From assembly GCF_002724055.1 (NCBI RefSeq), contig NZ_BDQY01000012.1, positions 1-64,000 on the forward strand: a stretch of 64,000 nucleotides of DNA. The letters are read 5' to 3'. The DNA comes from Tepidibacter mesophilus. GTDB taxonomy: Bacteria; Bacillota; Clostridia; Peptostreptococcales; Peptostreptococcaceae. Each line of letters begins with the position of its first letter. Position 1 is the first letter of the stretch. The translations under genes and the position numbers were made by a program. The notes under the pieces are model-generated. The model was not told the origin of the DNA. It ran no database searches and saw nothing but the letters and a program-made list of their open reading frames with translations. Positions 1 to 9,688 of this stretch are shown here, piece by piece.

Positions 1-137
1 ACGATAGTATGAAATGTTTTGAAATCTGATAGGATTTTATGCATTATTGAAATTTTAGAAAAGTTATTAATGTTCGTTAGATAATTAGAAAGTTTTCTAT
101 CAAATGTTATAACTACATTATACAAGGAGGGAATAAT
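1..137. other. Upstream stretch without a recognisable gene
   Basis: AT-rich sequence with no open frame of useful length. An AAGGAGGG ribosome binding site at 124-131 belongs to the small ORF that follows. I see no complete promoter or terminator here. Confidence 0.4.
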
Positions 138-296
138 ATGAGTGAGAATATAAAATATAATGAAATCCACATAATAGGTAATGCAACTGTATGTGTAGTA
201 GAACCTACTATAGATTCGAAAGATGAGATAGATTATATATTGGAAGAATTCTACAGTATTAGTAGAGAAATTGTTGAAAATATATTAAAAAAATAG
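138..296 (+). CDS. Small hypothetical protein, 52 aa
   Basis: An ATG at 138 lies 6 nt behind a strong AAGGAGGG site and opens a 52-codon frame ending in TAG. The product begins MSENIKYNEIHIIGN, has a short hydrophobic central stretch (GNATVCVVEP) and an acidic, helix-prone C-terminal half. I do not recognise a family. It reads in the same direction as the large activase gene that starts 89 bp later and may share its transcript. The ribosome site and codon use favour a real gene; function is unknown. Confidence 0.5.
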   Translation: MSENIKYNEIHIIGNATVCVVEPTIDSKDEIDYILEEFYSISREIVENILKK

Positions 297-363
297 AGAT
301 AAGTAGTTAATGATAATCATATAATTAAAAATACAATTCACATAAGGCGTGGGGGGTGAGTTT

Positions 364-377
364 CAGCTATTGAGCTG
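364..377 (+). promoter_or_regulatory. Small hairpin between a G-rich ribosome-site candidate and the start codon
   Basis: The only Shine-Dalgarno-like sequence before the activase gene is GGGGGGTGAG at 351-360, about 25 nt from the ATG at 386. A CAGCT-attg-AGCTG hairpin lies between them. Folding it would bring the two to a normal spacing. This is a suggestion from geometry only. Confidence 0.25.
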
Positions 378-385
378 TAGATTAT

Positions 386-3300
386 ATGAATAATTTATTA
401 CATATGGGATTGGATATAGGGTCTACTACAGTTAAACTAATTTTAATAGATGAGTATGACAATATAATTTTCAAAAAATATACAAGACATTATTCTGATA
501 TAAAAAAAACTATTAAAGAAATTATAAGTAATGTTTTAGATAAATTCAAAGATTTTAGTATAACTAGTATGATAACAGGCTCTGGAGGTCTTAGTATAGC
601 TGAAATTTTAGATTTAGATTTTATTCAAGAAGTTGTAGCTTGTACAAAGGCAATTCAATATAGCTCGAATGATGTTGATGTTTGTATAGAACTTGGAGGA
701 GAGGATGCGAAAATAACTTTTTTTGAAAGTTCATTAGAGCAAAGAATGAATGGAACTTGTGCAGGAGGTACTGGAGCTTTTATAGATCAGATGTCATCTT
801 TGATAAATACAGATACTAACGGACTTAATGAACTTGCAAAAAACTATAAAAATATATATCCAGTTGCTGCTAGATGTGGAGTATTTGCAAAGAGTGATAT
901 CCAACCTCTTATAAATCAAGGAGTTTGTAAGGAAGATATAGCGGTTTCTATATTCCAAGCTGTTGTTAATCAGACTATAACAGGTCTTTCTTGTGGAAAA
1001 GCTATAAAGGGAAAAGTAATGTTTTTGGGAGGTCCGCTTCATTTTTTATCTGAGCTTAGGAAAAGATTTAAAGAAACTCTAAGTTTAAGTGATAATGAAG
1101 TTATATTTCCTGAAAATGCACAATTTTATGTAGCACTAGGAGCAGCTATTGAGTCTAAGAAAAAAAATACAATAAAATTTGAGAACTTGAAAAATAGCTT
1201 ACATAAATTAGATGATTTGAAAATTATAAGATCTTCAAATATAGAACCTTTATTTAATAATAAGTATGAAGTTGAGGAATTTAGAAAAAGACACAATAAA
1301 AATAAAATTAAGATAAATGATATTACAGAATATAACGGAAATTGCTATTTGGGTATAGATGCTGGATCTACAACAACTAAGGTTGTACTTATAGATGATA
1401 ATAAAAATTTACTATATTCGTTTTATGGATTAAATAATGGAAAACCTCTTGAATTTACAGTCAAAATATTAAAAGACATGTATACTAAATTACCAAAAGA
1501 AGCCAATATAGTATACTCAACTTCCACAGGATATGGAGAGGAATTGTTAAAATCAGCTTTATCTATGGATTATGGAGAGGTTGAGACAGTTGCACATTAT
1601 AATGCAGCTAAATATTTTTTGCCAGAGGTAGATTTTATTTTAGATATTGGTGGACAAGATATGAAATGCTTAAAAATAAAAAATGGAATAATAGACGATA
1701 TAATGTTAAATGAAGCTTGCTCATCTGGGTGTGGATCTTTTATAGAGACGTTTGCAAAGTCTCTTAATATTGACGTTGATACATTTTCTAATAAAGCTTT
1801 AATGGCAAAAACACCAGTTGATTTAGGGTCAAGATGCACTGTATTTATGAATTCTAAGGTAAAGCAGGCTCAAAAAGAAGGATATGATATATCGGATATA
1901 TCAGCTGGGCTTTCATACTCTGTAATAAAAAATGCTCTTTATAAAGTTATAAAGATAAAAGATGCAAACGACTTAGGAGATAATATAGTAGTTCAAGGTG
2001 GTACTTTTTATAATGATTCTATACTTAGATGCATTGAAAAAATACTAAAAAAAGAAGTTATAAGGCCTGATATATCAGGTCTTATGGGAGCATATGGTGC
2101 CGCCATAATATCAAAAAACAGATATCATAATGGGTATAAAACTAATTTTTTAAAAGAAAAAGATTTAAATGAATTTTCGATTAAGGCGATATCTACAAGA
2201 TGTAAAAAATGCACTAATAACTGCTCAATTACTATAAATAAGTTTCAAAATGGACAGATATTTGTATCTGGAAATAGATGTGAAAAGGGTGCTTATCAGA
2301 CGAAATCTCAGCATGAATTTAATATGTATTATTATAAATACAATAAAATATTCAATTATACTCCTATAGATAAAGATAAAGCTAAAAGGGGAGTTGTTGG
2401 GATACCTAGAGTTCTTAATATATATGAAAATTATCCATTTTGGTTTACTTTTTTTAATGAATTAGGATTCAGGGTAGAGATATCACCCCATTCATCGAAT
2501 AAAATTTATGAGCTTGGAATGGATAGTATACCATCTGAATCAACTTGTTATCCAGCCAAAATGGTTCATGGTCATATAGCGTATCTTATTAAAAAAGGAG
2601 TGAATTTCATATTCTATCCTTGTATATCATATGAAAAAGAAGAGTTCAAAAATACAAACAATAATTTTAATTGTCCTGTAGTAATATCTTATTCTGAAGT
2701 TATAAAAAATAATATGAACATAATAAAGGATAATAACGTAAAATTTATGAACCCGTTTATACCTTATAATAATAAGAAAAGGCTTATAAAAAGGATGTAT
2801 TATATATTAAGCAGTTTTAATATATCAAAACAAGAAATAGATATAGCGGTAAATAAAGCTTGGAATGAAGATATTAAAGTTAAAAAGGACATAAGAAAAA
2901 AAGGAGAAGAAATTATAAAATACTTACAAGAAAATTCTAAGATAGGAATAGTGTTAGCTGGTAGACCGTATCATATAGATCCTCAAATAAATCATGGAAT
3001 ACAAAATATAATAACATCTAATTCTATAGCTGTTTTAACGGAGGATAGTGTATCTCATTTAGGAAATATTGAAAAGCCTTTAAGGGTACTTAATCAATGG
3101 ATGTATCATTCTAGACTTTACTTAGCTGCAAGTTATGTTAGAGAGAATGATAATTTAGAGCTTATACAGCTTAATTCATTTGGTTGTGGTCTTGATGCAG
3201 TAACTAGCGATCAAGTTAAGGAAATACTTGATTACAAGATATATACTTTAATTAAGATAGATGAAGTAAATAATCTAGGTGCTGCTAATATAAGAATAAG

Positions 3301-4591
3301 GTCTTTAATATCTGCAATTAAAGAAAAAAATAATAATATAAAAAAAGTTGAATCAAATGATACAAAGGTAGTCTTTACTAAGGATATGAAGCAAACTCAT
3401 ACTATATTATGCCCTCAAATGTCTCCTATACATTTCAAATTTGTACAAGAGGCGTTTAAAAGTGAGGGCTATAATTTAGAAGTAATAGAGTCTTTGGATA
3501 GAAAATGCATAGATGAAGGGCTTAAATATGTAAACAACGATGCATGCTATCCGTCTATAATAGTTATAGGGCAAATAATAAACGCTTTAAAATCTAACAA
3601 ATACAACATAGATAATACATCAATAATAATATCTCAAACAGGTGGTGGTTGTAGAGCTAGCAATTATATAGGGTTTTTGAGAAAGGCTTTAAAAGATGCG
3701 GGATTTAATAATGTTCCTGTTATTTCTGCAAATTTATCTGGAATTGAGAAAAATCCTGGATTTAAGATAAGTATATCTCTTATGAAAAAGGCTGCCATGG
3801 GTTGTGTATATGGTGATTTGCTTATGAGGGTATTATATAAAATAAGACCTTATGAGAAGGTTGCAGGTTCTGCAAATAAACTATACGATGATTGGGCTTT
3901 AAAATGCTTTGAAAATATTAAAAATGGAAAAATTAATCAATTCAAAAAAAATATAGAGAATATAATAAATGATTTTGATAATTTAGAAATATTATATAAA
4001 TCAAAACCAAAAGTTGGGTTAGTAGGAGAGATATTAGTAAAATATCACCCTTTAGCAAACAACAATATAGTTGATATGTTAGAAAATGAAGGAGCAGAGG
4101 TTATAGTTTTAGATCTTATGGATTTTTTCTTGTACAGTATTTATGGAAATATATACAGATGTGAGTATTTATCAGGTAAAAAAATTAATAGTTATTTGAG
4201 CAAATTTATAATAAATTTTGTAGAATATATAAGAGATTATATACGAAATTATTTGAATAAAAGCAAAAATTTCAATTCTCCAAAGAATATATATGAACTT
4301 GCAGACAAAGCTAGCTCTATTGTATCACTTGGAAATCAAACAGGAGAAGGGTGGCTTTTAACAGCAGAAATGATAGAACTTATAGAAGATGGTGTTGAAA
4401 ATATAATATGTATGCAACCTTTTGCTTGTCTTCCAAATCATATAACTGGAAAAGGAGTAATAAAAGAGCTTAAAAGTAGATACCCAAGATCGAATATAAT
4501 ATCTATAGATTATGACCCTGGTGCAAGTGAAGTAAATCAAATAAATAGAATAAAGCTTATGCTATCAACTGCATTTGAGAACATAAAATAA
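386..4591 (+). CDS. Giant acyl-CoA dehydratase activase-type protein (BadF/HgdC family, duplicated ATPase)
   Basis: A 1401-aa member of the 2-hydroxyacyl-CoA dehydratase activator superfamily. Two ASKHA ATPase domains stand in tandem: the first starts near residue 8 ([10 protein letters not shown]) with CAGGTGAF near residue 124, the second near residue 320 ([10 protein letters not shown]) with CSSGCGSF near residue 445. The cysteines in these loops normally bind a 4Fe-4S cluster at the dimer interface. A CKKCTNNC cluster near residue 605 precedes a DUF2229-like and a C-terminal dehydratase-like region. Classical activators pass electrons to a dehydratase using ATP; this long stand-alone class is common in Clostridia and its substrate is unknown. 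No dehydratase gene is adjacent. The start is uncertain: ATG 386 has no close ribosome site, and an in-frame ATG at 404 also fits the family N-terminus. Confidence 0.85.
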   Translation: MNNLLHMGLDIGSTTVKLILIDEYDNIIFKKYTRHYSDIKKTIKEIISNVLDKFKDFSITSMITGSGGLSIAEILDLDFIQEVVACTKAIQYSSNDVDVCIELGGEDAKITFFESSLEQRMNGTCAGGTGAFIDQMSSLINTDTNGLNELAKNYKNIYPVAARCGVFAKSDIQPLINQGVCKEDIAVSIFQAVVNQTITGLSCGKAIKGKVMFLGGPLHFLSELRKRFKETLSLSDNEVIFPENAQFYVALGAAIESKKKNTIKFENLKNSLHKLDDLKIIRSSNIEPLFNNKYEVEEFRKRHNKNKIKINDITEYNGNCYLGIDAGSTTTKVVLIDDNKNLLYSFYGLNNGKPLEFTVKILKDMYTKLPKEANIVYSTSTGYGEELLKSALSMDYGEVETVAHYNAAKYFLPEVDFILDIGGQDMKCLKIKNGIIDDIMLNEACSSGCGSFIETFAKSLNIDVDTFSNKALMAKTPVDLGSRCTVFMNSKVKQAQKEGYDISDISAGLSYSVIKNALYKVIKIKDANDLGDNIVVQGGTFYNDSILRCIEKILKKEVIRPDISGLMGAYGAAIISKNRYHNGYKTNFLKEKDLNEFSIKAISTRCKKCTNNCSITINKFQNGQIFVSGNRCEKGAYQTKSQHEFNMYYYKYNKIFNYTPIDKDKAKRGVVGIPRVLNIYENYPFWFTFFNELGFRVEISPHSSNKIYELGMDSIPSESTCYPAKMVHGHIAYLIKKGVNFIFYPCISYEKEEFKNTNNNFNCPVVISYSEVIKNNMNIIKDNNVKFMNPFIPYNNKKRLIKRMYYILSSFNISKQEIDIAVNKAWNEDIKVKKDIRKKGEEIIKYLQENSKIGIVLAGRPYHIDPQINHGIQNIITSNSIAVLTEDSVSHLGNIEKPLRVLNQWMYHSRLYLAASYVRENDNLELIQLNSFGCGLDAVTSDQVKEILDYKIYTLIKIDEVNNLGAANIRIRSLISAIKEKNNNIKKVESNDTKVVFTKDMKQTHTILCPQMSPIHFKFVQEAFKSEGYNLEVIESLDRKCIDEGLKYVNNDACYPSIIVIGQIINALKSNKYNIDNTSIIISQTGGGCRASNYIGFLRKALKDAGFNNVPVISANLSGIEKNPGFKISISLMKKAAMGCVYGDLLMRVLYKIRPYEKVAGSANKLYDDWALKCFENIKNGKINQFKKNIENIINDFDNLEILYKSKPKVGLVGEILVKYHPLANNNIVDMLENEGAEVIVLDLMDFFLYSIYGNIYRCEYLSGKKINSYLSKFIINFVEYIRDYIRNYLNKSKNFNSPKNIYELADKASSIVSLGNQTGEGWLLTAEMIELIEDGVENIICMQPFACLPNHITGKGVIKELKSRYPRSNIISIDYDPGASEVNQINRIKLMLSTAFENIK

Positions 4592-4621
4592 GAGGCTATT
4601 AGCCTCTTATTTTATGTTCTC
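4577..4621. terminator. Bidirectional terminator, perfect 21-bp palindrome
   Basis: The left arm at 4577-4597 pairs perfectly with the right arm at 4601-4621 around a 3-nt ATT loop. The outer arms are A- and T-rich, so it can stop transcription from both sides between the convergent activase and nhaC genes. The left arm overlaps the last codons of the activase gene. Confidence 0.85.
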
Positions 4622-4625
4622 ATTT

Positions 4626-6239
4626 TCAGTTTTTTATAATATCATCAACTTTCTTACCAAATACTCTAACTACAGTAAATGCTATTATTATAGAAACAAA
4701 TATAGAAATTAAAGGGTTAACACCAAATGCAGCGGGTATGTATCCTATAAGAGTTGCTATTAGCGCGACTGTTATAGCGTATGGCATCTGTGTTTTAACA
4801 TGGTCTATATGATCAGAAGCACAAGCCATAGAACTCATTATAGTAGTATCAGATATAGGAGAACAGTTGTCTCCGAATACAGCACCTGTAAATACGGCAC
4901 CTATTGTAGCAAATAATAGACTTCCAACTTCTCCGCCACTTAGTTGATAAGCAAGAGGAACAGCGATAGGCATTAAAATAGCAGTTGTACCCCAAGATGT
5001 CCCTGTTGAAAAAGCAATTATACATCCTAGTAAAAATACTACTAAAGGTATTATTCTTGCAGAAACATTTCCTTGTAAAATTCCAACTAAAAAGTGTGCA
5101 GTACCTAAATCTTTACACATCTTACCAATACCCCAAGCTGCAACCAAAACCATAAGAGCCATAACCAAAGATTTCGCTCCATCAACCCAGGCTTCCATAG
5201 CTTCAGAAAATGTAAGTATTTTTTGTGATATAACTAGGATCATTGCAACTATAGTTCCTGTAAATGCCGCCCACATCATAGCAACTGCTGCATTTGAATT
5301 ACCTATTATATCTCTTATTGATAAGAAAGAATAAGGATGAGCACTAATAGCCTTTATGAGTTCTTGATCTTCACCTTTCATTATTGCGCTATATCCGTTT
5401 ATGTAAAGACCGACTATAACCATAATAACGACTGTAAATACAGGGATTAGTGCGTTATACCATCTAAGTGGAATATTTTCTTTTATTTTCATATCAGTTA
5501 ATTCTTTTGATGCAAGTGGAGTGGATCCATCTGCAACTAATTTTCCTGTTTTTCTAGCTCTAACTTCTGCTTTTAGCATAGGACCGTAATCGCGTCCTGA
5601 AAGACAAATTGCTAATACGAAGAATACGGCGGTTATGCTGTAGAATCTATATGGAATTGACTGAATGAAAGCTGAATATGCATTCATGTTTACATCTATA
5701 GCTGAAAAACAATCTCTCAAAAGTCCTAACTCATATGCTATCCATGTTGAAATTAAAGACATACTAGCAACTGGAGCTGCTGTAGAGTCACAAATATATG
5801 ATAACTTTTCTCTAGAAATTTTAAGTTTATCAGTAAGTGGTCTCATAGTATTTCCTACAAGCAAAGTGTTGGAATAATCATCAAAGAATATAATAAGGCC
5901 CATAGCCCATGTTGCAAATTGTCCACTTTTAGGAGTATTAGCTTTTTTAGACAACCAATCAGCAATTGCTTTGGCACCTCCTGATTTAGCTACAATACCA
6001 ATCATTCCTCCTAGAGCTATATCAAATGTTATTATACCGGCATTCCATGGACTTGCTATAGATCCTGCTATATAATCCTGAACAGTTTTTGCAAATCCCA
6101 ACAAGAAATTACCATCGCAAATTATAGTTGAACCTATCCATATACTTATAAATAAAGCGGGGAGAACTTGTCTTGTTATAAAAGCTAAAAATATAGCCAT
6201 TATAGGCGGGATTATAGATAATAATCCATAATGATGCAT
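4626..6239 (-). CDS. nhaC: NhaC-family Na+/H+ antiporter
   Basis: A 537-aa, very hydrophobic protein with about a dozen membrane segments. Family-typical stretches include FFDDYSNTLLVGNTMRP near residue 120, a STGTSWGTTAILMPIA segment near residue 415 and GDNCSPISDTTIMSSMAC near residue 460. Relatives exchange sodium or an organic cation for protons at the cytoplasmic membrane; some relatives are malate/lactate or amino-acid antiporters, so the substrate is not certain. The start is supported by a GAGGAGG site just upstream on the minus strand (about 6246-6254). It stands alone and ends against the activase gene across a shared terminator. Confidence 0.88.
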   Translation of the reverse strand: MHHYGLLSIIPPIMAIFLAFITRQVLPALFISIWIGSTIICDGNFLLGFAKTVQDYIAGSIASPWNAGIITFDIALGGMIGIVAKSGGAKAIADWLSKKANTPKSGQFATWAMGLIIFFDDYSNTLLVGNTMRPLTDKLKISREKLSYICDSTAAPVASMSLISTWIAYELGLLRDCFSAIDVNMNAYSAFIQSIPYRFYSITAVFFVLAICLSGRDYGPMLKAEVRARKTGKLVADGSTPLASKELTDMKIKENIPLRWYNALIPVFTVVIMVIVGLYINGYSAIMKGEDQELIKAISAHPYSFLSIRDIIGNSNAAVAMMWAAFTGTIVAMILVISQKILTFSEAMEAWVDGAKSLVMALMVLVAAWGIGKMCKDLGTAHFLVGILQGNVSARIIPLVVFLLGCIIAFSTGTSWGTTAILMPIAVPLAYQLSGGEVGSLLFATIGAVFTGAVFGDNCSPISDTTIMSSMACASDHIDHVKTQMPYAITVALIATLIGYIPAAFGVNPLISIFVSIIIAFTVVRVFGKKVDDIIKN

Positions 6240-6324
6240 AATAAAAACCTCCTCATAAATTTAATTATTTAAATATATTCAAATGATTAATAAATAATAA
6301 CTTAATTGGGGTTTTCGTTGATAA

Positions 6325-6621
6325 TCTATTAAAGATAATGAAATATCTTTAATAGACATACTTGGAACGGATGTGGATCATGTTATTGATGAAGTAGAAT
6401 TCAAAATACAAGTTAAAAAACTGTATGAGAAAATAGACGAAGTGTTGACATTGAGAGAAAAGGAAATAGTGCAACTGAGGTACGGACTTACTAAAAATGG
6501 CTATAAAACTCAAAGGGAAATAGCACAAAAATTAGATATATCTAGGTCATATGTATCCAGAATAGAAAAAAGAGCCTTAAAAAAGCTCAAAAAAGAATTT
6601 AATCTACAAAAAGGACACTAA
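6325..6621 (+). pseudogene. sigK: 3' half of sigK, sporulation sigma-K C-terminal fragment
   Basis: From the codons for NEISLIDILGTDVD onward the reading matches the second half of sigma-K: the end of region 3, then region 4 with LTLREKEIVQLRYGL and the helix-turn-helix KTQREIAQKLDISRSYVSRI. Regions 1.2 to 3 are missing and a stop lies at 6322-6324. Similarity begins at AATGA (6337-6341), the 5-bp crossover reported in Bacillus for excision of the skin element that splits sigK. The simple reading is one half of an interrupted sigK awaiting recombination in the mother cell. A GTG at 6373 could start a short region-4 protein of 82 aa, but it has no good ribosome site. A degenerate copy is the alternative. 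Confidence 0.7.
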
Positions 6622-6679
6622 TTGCACTAGTCTTGTACTTAATTGAAGTTTATATGTTTGCGTCTAAAAACAACTCTAT

Positions 6680-6720
6680 AAAAAATCCCGTATTGAAAAA
6701 TAATATCGGGATTTTTTTAT
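6680..6720 (+). terminator. Rho-independent terminator after the sigK fragment
   Basis: AAAAATCCCG pairs with CGGGATTTTT across an AT-rich loop, and a run of seven T follows. Confidence 0.8.
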
Positions 6721-6764
6721 TAATTAATCAATTAGCATAGTCAAAGAATAGTGAGAATTTTTAT

Positions 6765-6793
6765 TTGTAAATAAATTCGAAATTGTTTATAAT
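6765..6793 (+). promoter_or_regulatory. Candidate promoter of the marR gene
   Basis: TTTGTA at 6765-6770, a 17-nt spacer and TATAAT at 6788-6793. The -10 box is perfect and the -35 box weak. An ATAGTTT half-site resembling the nitroreductase operator lies downstream near 6820, so self-regulation is possible. Confidence 0.45.
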
Positions 6794-6856
6794 ATCTATA
6801 TATTTTTAAATGACTTTATATAGTTTAACAATAAATTATAAAAAGAGGGATAAATT

Positions 6857-7297
6857 ATGAATAAATATAGAAACTATATTGTAGGATATATAAGTACTAC
6901 AAGGAAAAAATATCAAAAATTTTTGGAAAGAGAATTAAAAGAGCATAATATAGAAAATATAGTCCCATCTCATGGTTCTATACTTTCGGTTTTATACAAA
7001 AACAACGGAAGACTAACTATGAAAGAAATATCTCAACTTATAAGAAGAGATAAATCTACTGTTACATCTTTATGTAATAAATTAGTTTCTTTCGGTTACA
7101 TAAAAAAAGAAAAGTGTAAGGAAGATAGAAGAGTAACTTACATAACTTTAACAGAGAAGGGAACGAGCATAAGACCAGAATTTGAAAAAATATCTAAAAA
7201 ATTAATAGATACTGCATATAAAGGATTTACTAAAGAAGAAGAAGAAATGTTTTTTTATTTAATAAATAAAATTAATAAGAATTTTGACTTAGAATAA
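6857..7297 (+). CDS. MarR-family transcriptional regulator
   Basis: A 146-aa winged-helix protein. The recognition part reads LTMKEISQLIRRDKSTVTSL near residues 54-73, followed by the wing KKEKCKEDRRVTYITLTEKG, the classical MarR signature with the conserved DxR. Such proteins bind palindromes as dimers and usually repress until a phenolic or redox ligand binds. The start has an AGAGGG site 9 nt upstream. The nitroreductase gene begins 104 bp downstream with its own promoter, which carries a palindrome of the right size for MarR, so that gene is the likely target. Confidence 0.88.
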   Translation: MNKYRNYIVGYISTTRKKYQKFLERELKEHNIENIVPSHGSILSVLYKNNGRLTMKEISQLIRRDKSTVTSLCNKLVSFGYIKKEKCKEDRRVTYITLTEKGTSIRPEFEKISKKLIDTAYKGFTKEEEEMFFYLINKINKNFDLE

Positions 7298-7334
7298 TTA
7301 ATATAACAATGAAATATAAAAGTAAAAAACTTGG

Positions 7335-7363
7335 TTGACAATAGTTTGATGCCAAACTATAAT
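7335..7363 (+). promoter_or_regulatory. Nitroreductase promoter with an embedded operator-like palindrome
   Basis: TTGACA at 7335-7340 and TATAAT at 7358-7363 are separated by exactly 17 nt. The spacer holds ATAGTTTG-atgc-CAAACTAT (7341-7360), perfect 8-bp arms that run into the -10 box. A dimeric MarR protein bound here would block polymerase. Confidence 0.8.
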
Positions 7364-7401
7364 TAAATACAGTACGATTAAGATTTTATAAGGAGGATTC
7401 T

Positions 7402-8037
7402 ATGAGTAATTTAGATTTTATTTACAAAAGACATAGTGTTAGAAAATTCAAACAAGAACAAGTGCCAATGGAAGATATAAAAGAGATGATAAAGGCTGCA
7501 ACATATGCACCTTCGGGACATAATGTTCAAAATTGGCATTTTGTAGTAGTTAGAGATAAAGACAAAATAGAAGAGATGGCTAAAATAATAGAGAAAAAGC
7601 ATGAAGAAGTAGCATCTTATACAAAGGATGAAAAAAAACGTGAAAAATTTATGAAATTTCTAAAGTACTTCACTATATTTAAAAATGCTCCATCAGTTGT
7701 CATAGTATATGCCGGAGAATATCCTGTTACAGCACTGGAACTATTAAAAGAAGGAGGAGCATCAAAAGAAGAAATACATTCTCTTTTAAAACCATCTCCT
7801 GGAATACAAAATATAGGTGCAGCTATGGAAAATTTATTATTAGCTGCTGCTAATATGGGGTATGGAGGTTGCTGGATGACAGGACCAAATTATGCAAAAG
7901 AAGAAATATCAGACTTTATAGGATTTAAAAAGGAAGGATATACTTTTGCAGCTATGACTCCTATAGGAATACCTGATGGAGATGTAATAAGTCCTCCTAG
8001 AAAAGATGTAGAAGAAGTTATGACAATTATAGATTAG
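7402..8037 (+). CDS. Nitroreductase-family flavoprotein
   Basis: A 211-aa protein beginning with the family core: RHSVRKFKQEQVPMEDI, then AATYAPSGHNVQNWHF, where the Arg/Ser and Asn residues contact FMN. GGCWMTGPNYAKEEI near residue 155 and a glycine-proline rich MTPIGIPDGD near residue 190 complete the fold. Members use NAD(P)H to reduce nitroaromatics, quinones or flavins in the cytoplasm. An AAGGAGG site lies 8 nt before the ATG. Expression is probably controlled by the MarR gene next door; the natural substrate cannot be deduced. Confidence 0.87.
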   Translation: MSNLDFIYKRHSVRKFKQEQVPMEDIKEMIKAATYAPSGHNVQNWHFVVVRDKDKIEEMAKIIEKKHEEVASYTKDEKKREKFMKFLKYFTIFKNAPSVVIVYAGEYPVTALELLKEGGASKEEIHSLLKPSPGIQNIGAAMENLLLAAANMGYGGCWMTGPNYAKEEISDFIGFKKEGYTFAAMTPIGIPDGDVISPPRKDVEEVMTIID

Positions 8038-8044
8038 TTCGAAT

Positions 8045-8083
8045 AAGCCTATGGTATGAAAATTCATGCCATAGGCTTTTTTG
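8045..8083 (+). terminator. Terminator after the nitroreductase gene
   Basis: AAGCCTATGG pairs with CCATAGGCTT with a further ATGAA/TTCAT extension, followed by a T run. Confidence 0.85.
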
Positions 8084-8158
8084 TGTAATAAAATTGAATA
8101 CATAATTATAATATGGAAATAATTATACAATAGATTAAAACTTAAAAGAGGTGTTTTT

Positions 8159-9670
8159 GTGTTAGAAAAAATTAAAAACAAGATTTTGAATAAAGATGAA
8201 AATAAAACTACTAAACTTACAAAATCGCTTGATAAAAATATAAATATATTCAAAAAAGTATTAGAAAATAATGATTCTATAATATATAGAACATTTATAG
8301 ATAAAACTTCAAATAAAAGAAAGTATTGTATAATATATTGTGATGGTATGGCTGATAAGCCTTCTATAAATGAGTACATAATAGATCCTATAATGAAAAA
8401 TGAAGAATCAAGAAGTAATATAGACGATTTGTTAAACGATACTATATGTTATTCAGGTATGAAGACAATGGATGATTTAGATCAATTAATAGATGCCATT
8501 CTGTATGGAGATACTGTTCTGATAGAGGACAACAATAATAAAGCAGCTATATTTGATACTAAGGGATGGCAAATAAGGAATATAAGTGAACCTGAAGCAG
8601 AAGTTGTATTAAGAGGTCCAAGAGAAGGTTTTACAGAATCTATAAATGTAAATTTGTCGTTAATAAGAAGAAAAATACTGAGTAAAGATTTAAAGTATAA
8701 ATATAAAATTTTAGGGAAACAAACAAAAACTAAAATATGTATATGCTATATGGAGAATATAGCATCAGATAAAATAGTTGAAGAGGTAGAAAAAAGACTT
8801 GATGATATAGATATAGATGGAATATTAGATTCTGGATATATAGATGAGTTAATAAGGGATGAACCATTGTCCCCATTTATCACAATCGGTTATACAGAAA
8901 GACCAGATGTTGTTGCAGCCAATTTATTAGAAGGAAAAGTCGCTTTAATATGTGATGGTACACCAGCTGTATTGACAATTCCGTTTTTGTTCATAGAGTA
9001 TTTTCAGGCAAATGAGGATTATTATAATAACTTCATATACTCATCTATAAATAGAATGTTAAGATATATCGGATTTTTTTTAACTACCAGCACACCTGCT
9101 ATTTATCTAGCTCTTGTTACCTACCATCAAGAGATGATACCAACTCCACTTCTTATAAGTATATCTGCTGCAAGAGAAGGAGTTCCGTTTCCAACTATAT
9201 TTGAAGCTATGGCAATGACGTTTGTATTTGAAGTATTAAGAGAAGCTGGAGTAAGACTTCCAAAGCCAATTGGTGCCACAATAAGTATAGTTGGAGCTTT
9301 AGTTTTAGGAGATGCAGCTGTTAAGGCAAAGTTTGTAAGTGCTCCTATAGTAATTATTGTAGGCTTGACAGGTATTTCAAGTTTTTTAGTACCTAAAATG
9401 TTAGGTGCAATTATAATTATTAGAGTAATATTTTTATTATTAGCCTCATTTTTAGGATTGTATGGTTATATATTCGGTGTTATAGGATTATTTATACATT
9501 TAATGTCTATGAGATCATTTGGAGTACCTTATATGATGGATTTAGTAAGTACAGAATATCAAGATATAAAGGATACAGCTATAAGAGCGCCGTGGTGGTG
9601 CATGGAATATAGACCAAAGTTTATAAGTAATAGAAAAAACAGAATAAGAAAGAAAAATTCCACTAAATAA
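8159..9670 (+). CDS. Spore germination receptor A subunit (GerA family)
   Basis: A 503-aa GerA-family protein. The N-terminal soluble half (to about residue 245) holds GMKTMDDLDQLIDAILYGD and EVVLRGPREGFTESIN, which is highly conserved in GerAA/GerKA. The C-terminal half carries several membrane helices from about residue 255 and the conserved AAREGVPFPTIFEAM and MRSFGVPYM stretches. It forms the germinant-sensing complex in the inner spore membrane with B and C subunits. The start is GTG with an AAAGAGGTG site. TGAATA at 8095-8100 resembles a sigma-G -35 box, as expected for forespore expression, but the -10 is poor. No B-subunit gene lies in this operon. Confidence 0.92.
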   Translation: MLEKIKNKILNKDENKTTKLTKSLDKNINIFKKVLENNDSIIYRTFIDKTSNKRKYCIIYCDGMADKPSINEYIIDPIMKNEESRSNIDDLLNDTICYSGMKTMDDLDQLIDAILYGDTVLIEDNNNKAAIFDTKGWQIRNISEPEAEVVLRGPREGFTESINVNLSLIRRKILSKDLKYKYKILGKQTKTKICICYMENIASDKIVEEVEKRLDDIDIDGILDSGYIDELIRDEPLSPFITIGYTERPDVVAANLLEGKVALICDGTPAVLTIPFLFIEYFQANEDYYNNFIYSSINRMLRYIGFFLTTSTPAIYLALVTYHQEMIPTPLLISISAAREGVPFPTIFEAMAMTFVFEVLREAGVRLPKPIGATISIVGALVLGDAAVKAKFVSAPIVIIVGLTGISSFLVPKMLGAIIIIRVIFLLLASFLGLYGYIFGVIGLFIHLMSMRSFGVPYMMDLVSTEYQDIKDTAIRAPWWCMEYRPKFISNRKNRIRKKNSTK

Positions 9671-9688
9671 GAAAGAAGGTATAAAATT

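Noticed and set aside
4358-4540. Open frames on the opposite strand of the activase gene, and the many similar frames under other genes
   Set aside because: Low-complexity translations, no ribosome sites, and complete overlap with clear genes: shadows of AT-rich coding sequence.
7909-8379. 156-codon minus-strand frame across the nitroreductase-GerA gap
   Set aside because: It runs through a terminator and into two well-supported genes, with a Phe/Ile/Ser-rich translation typical of an antisense shadow.
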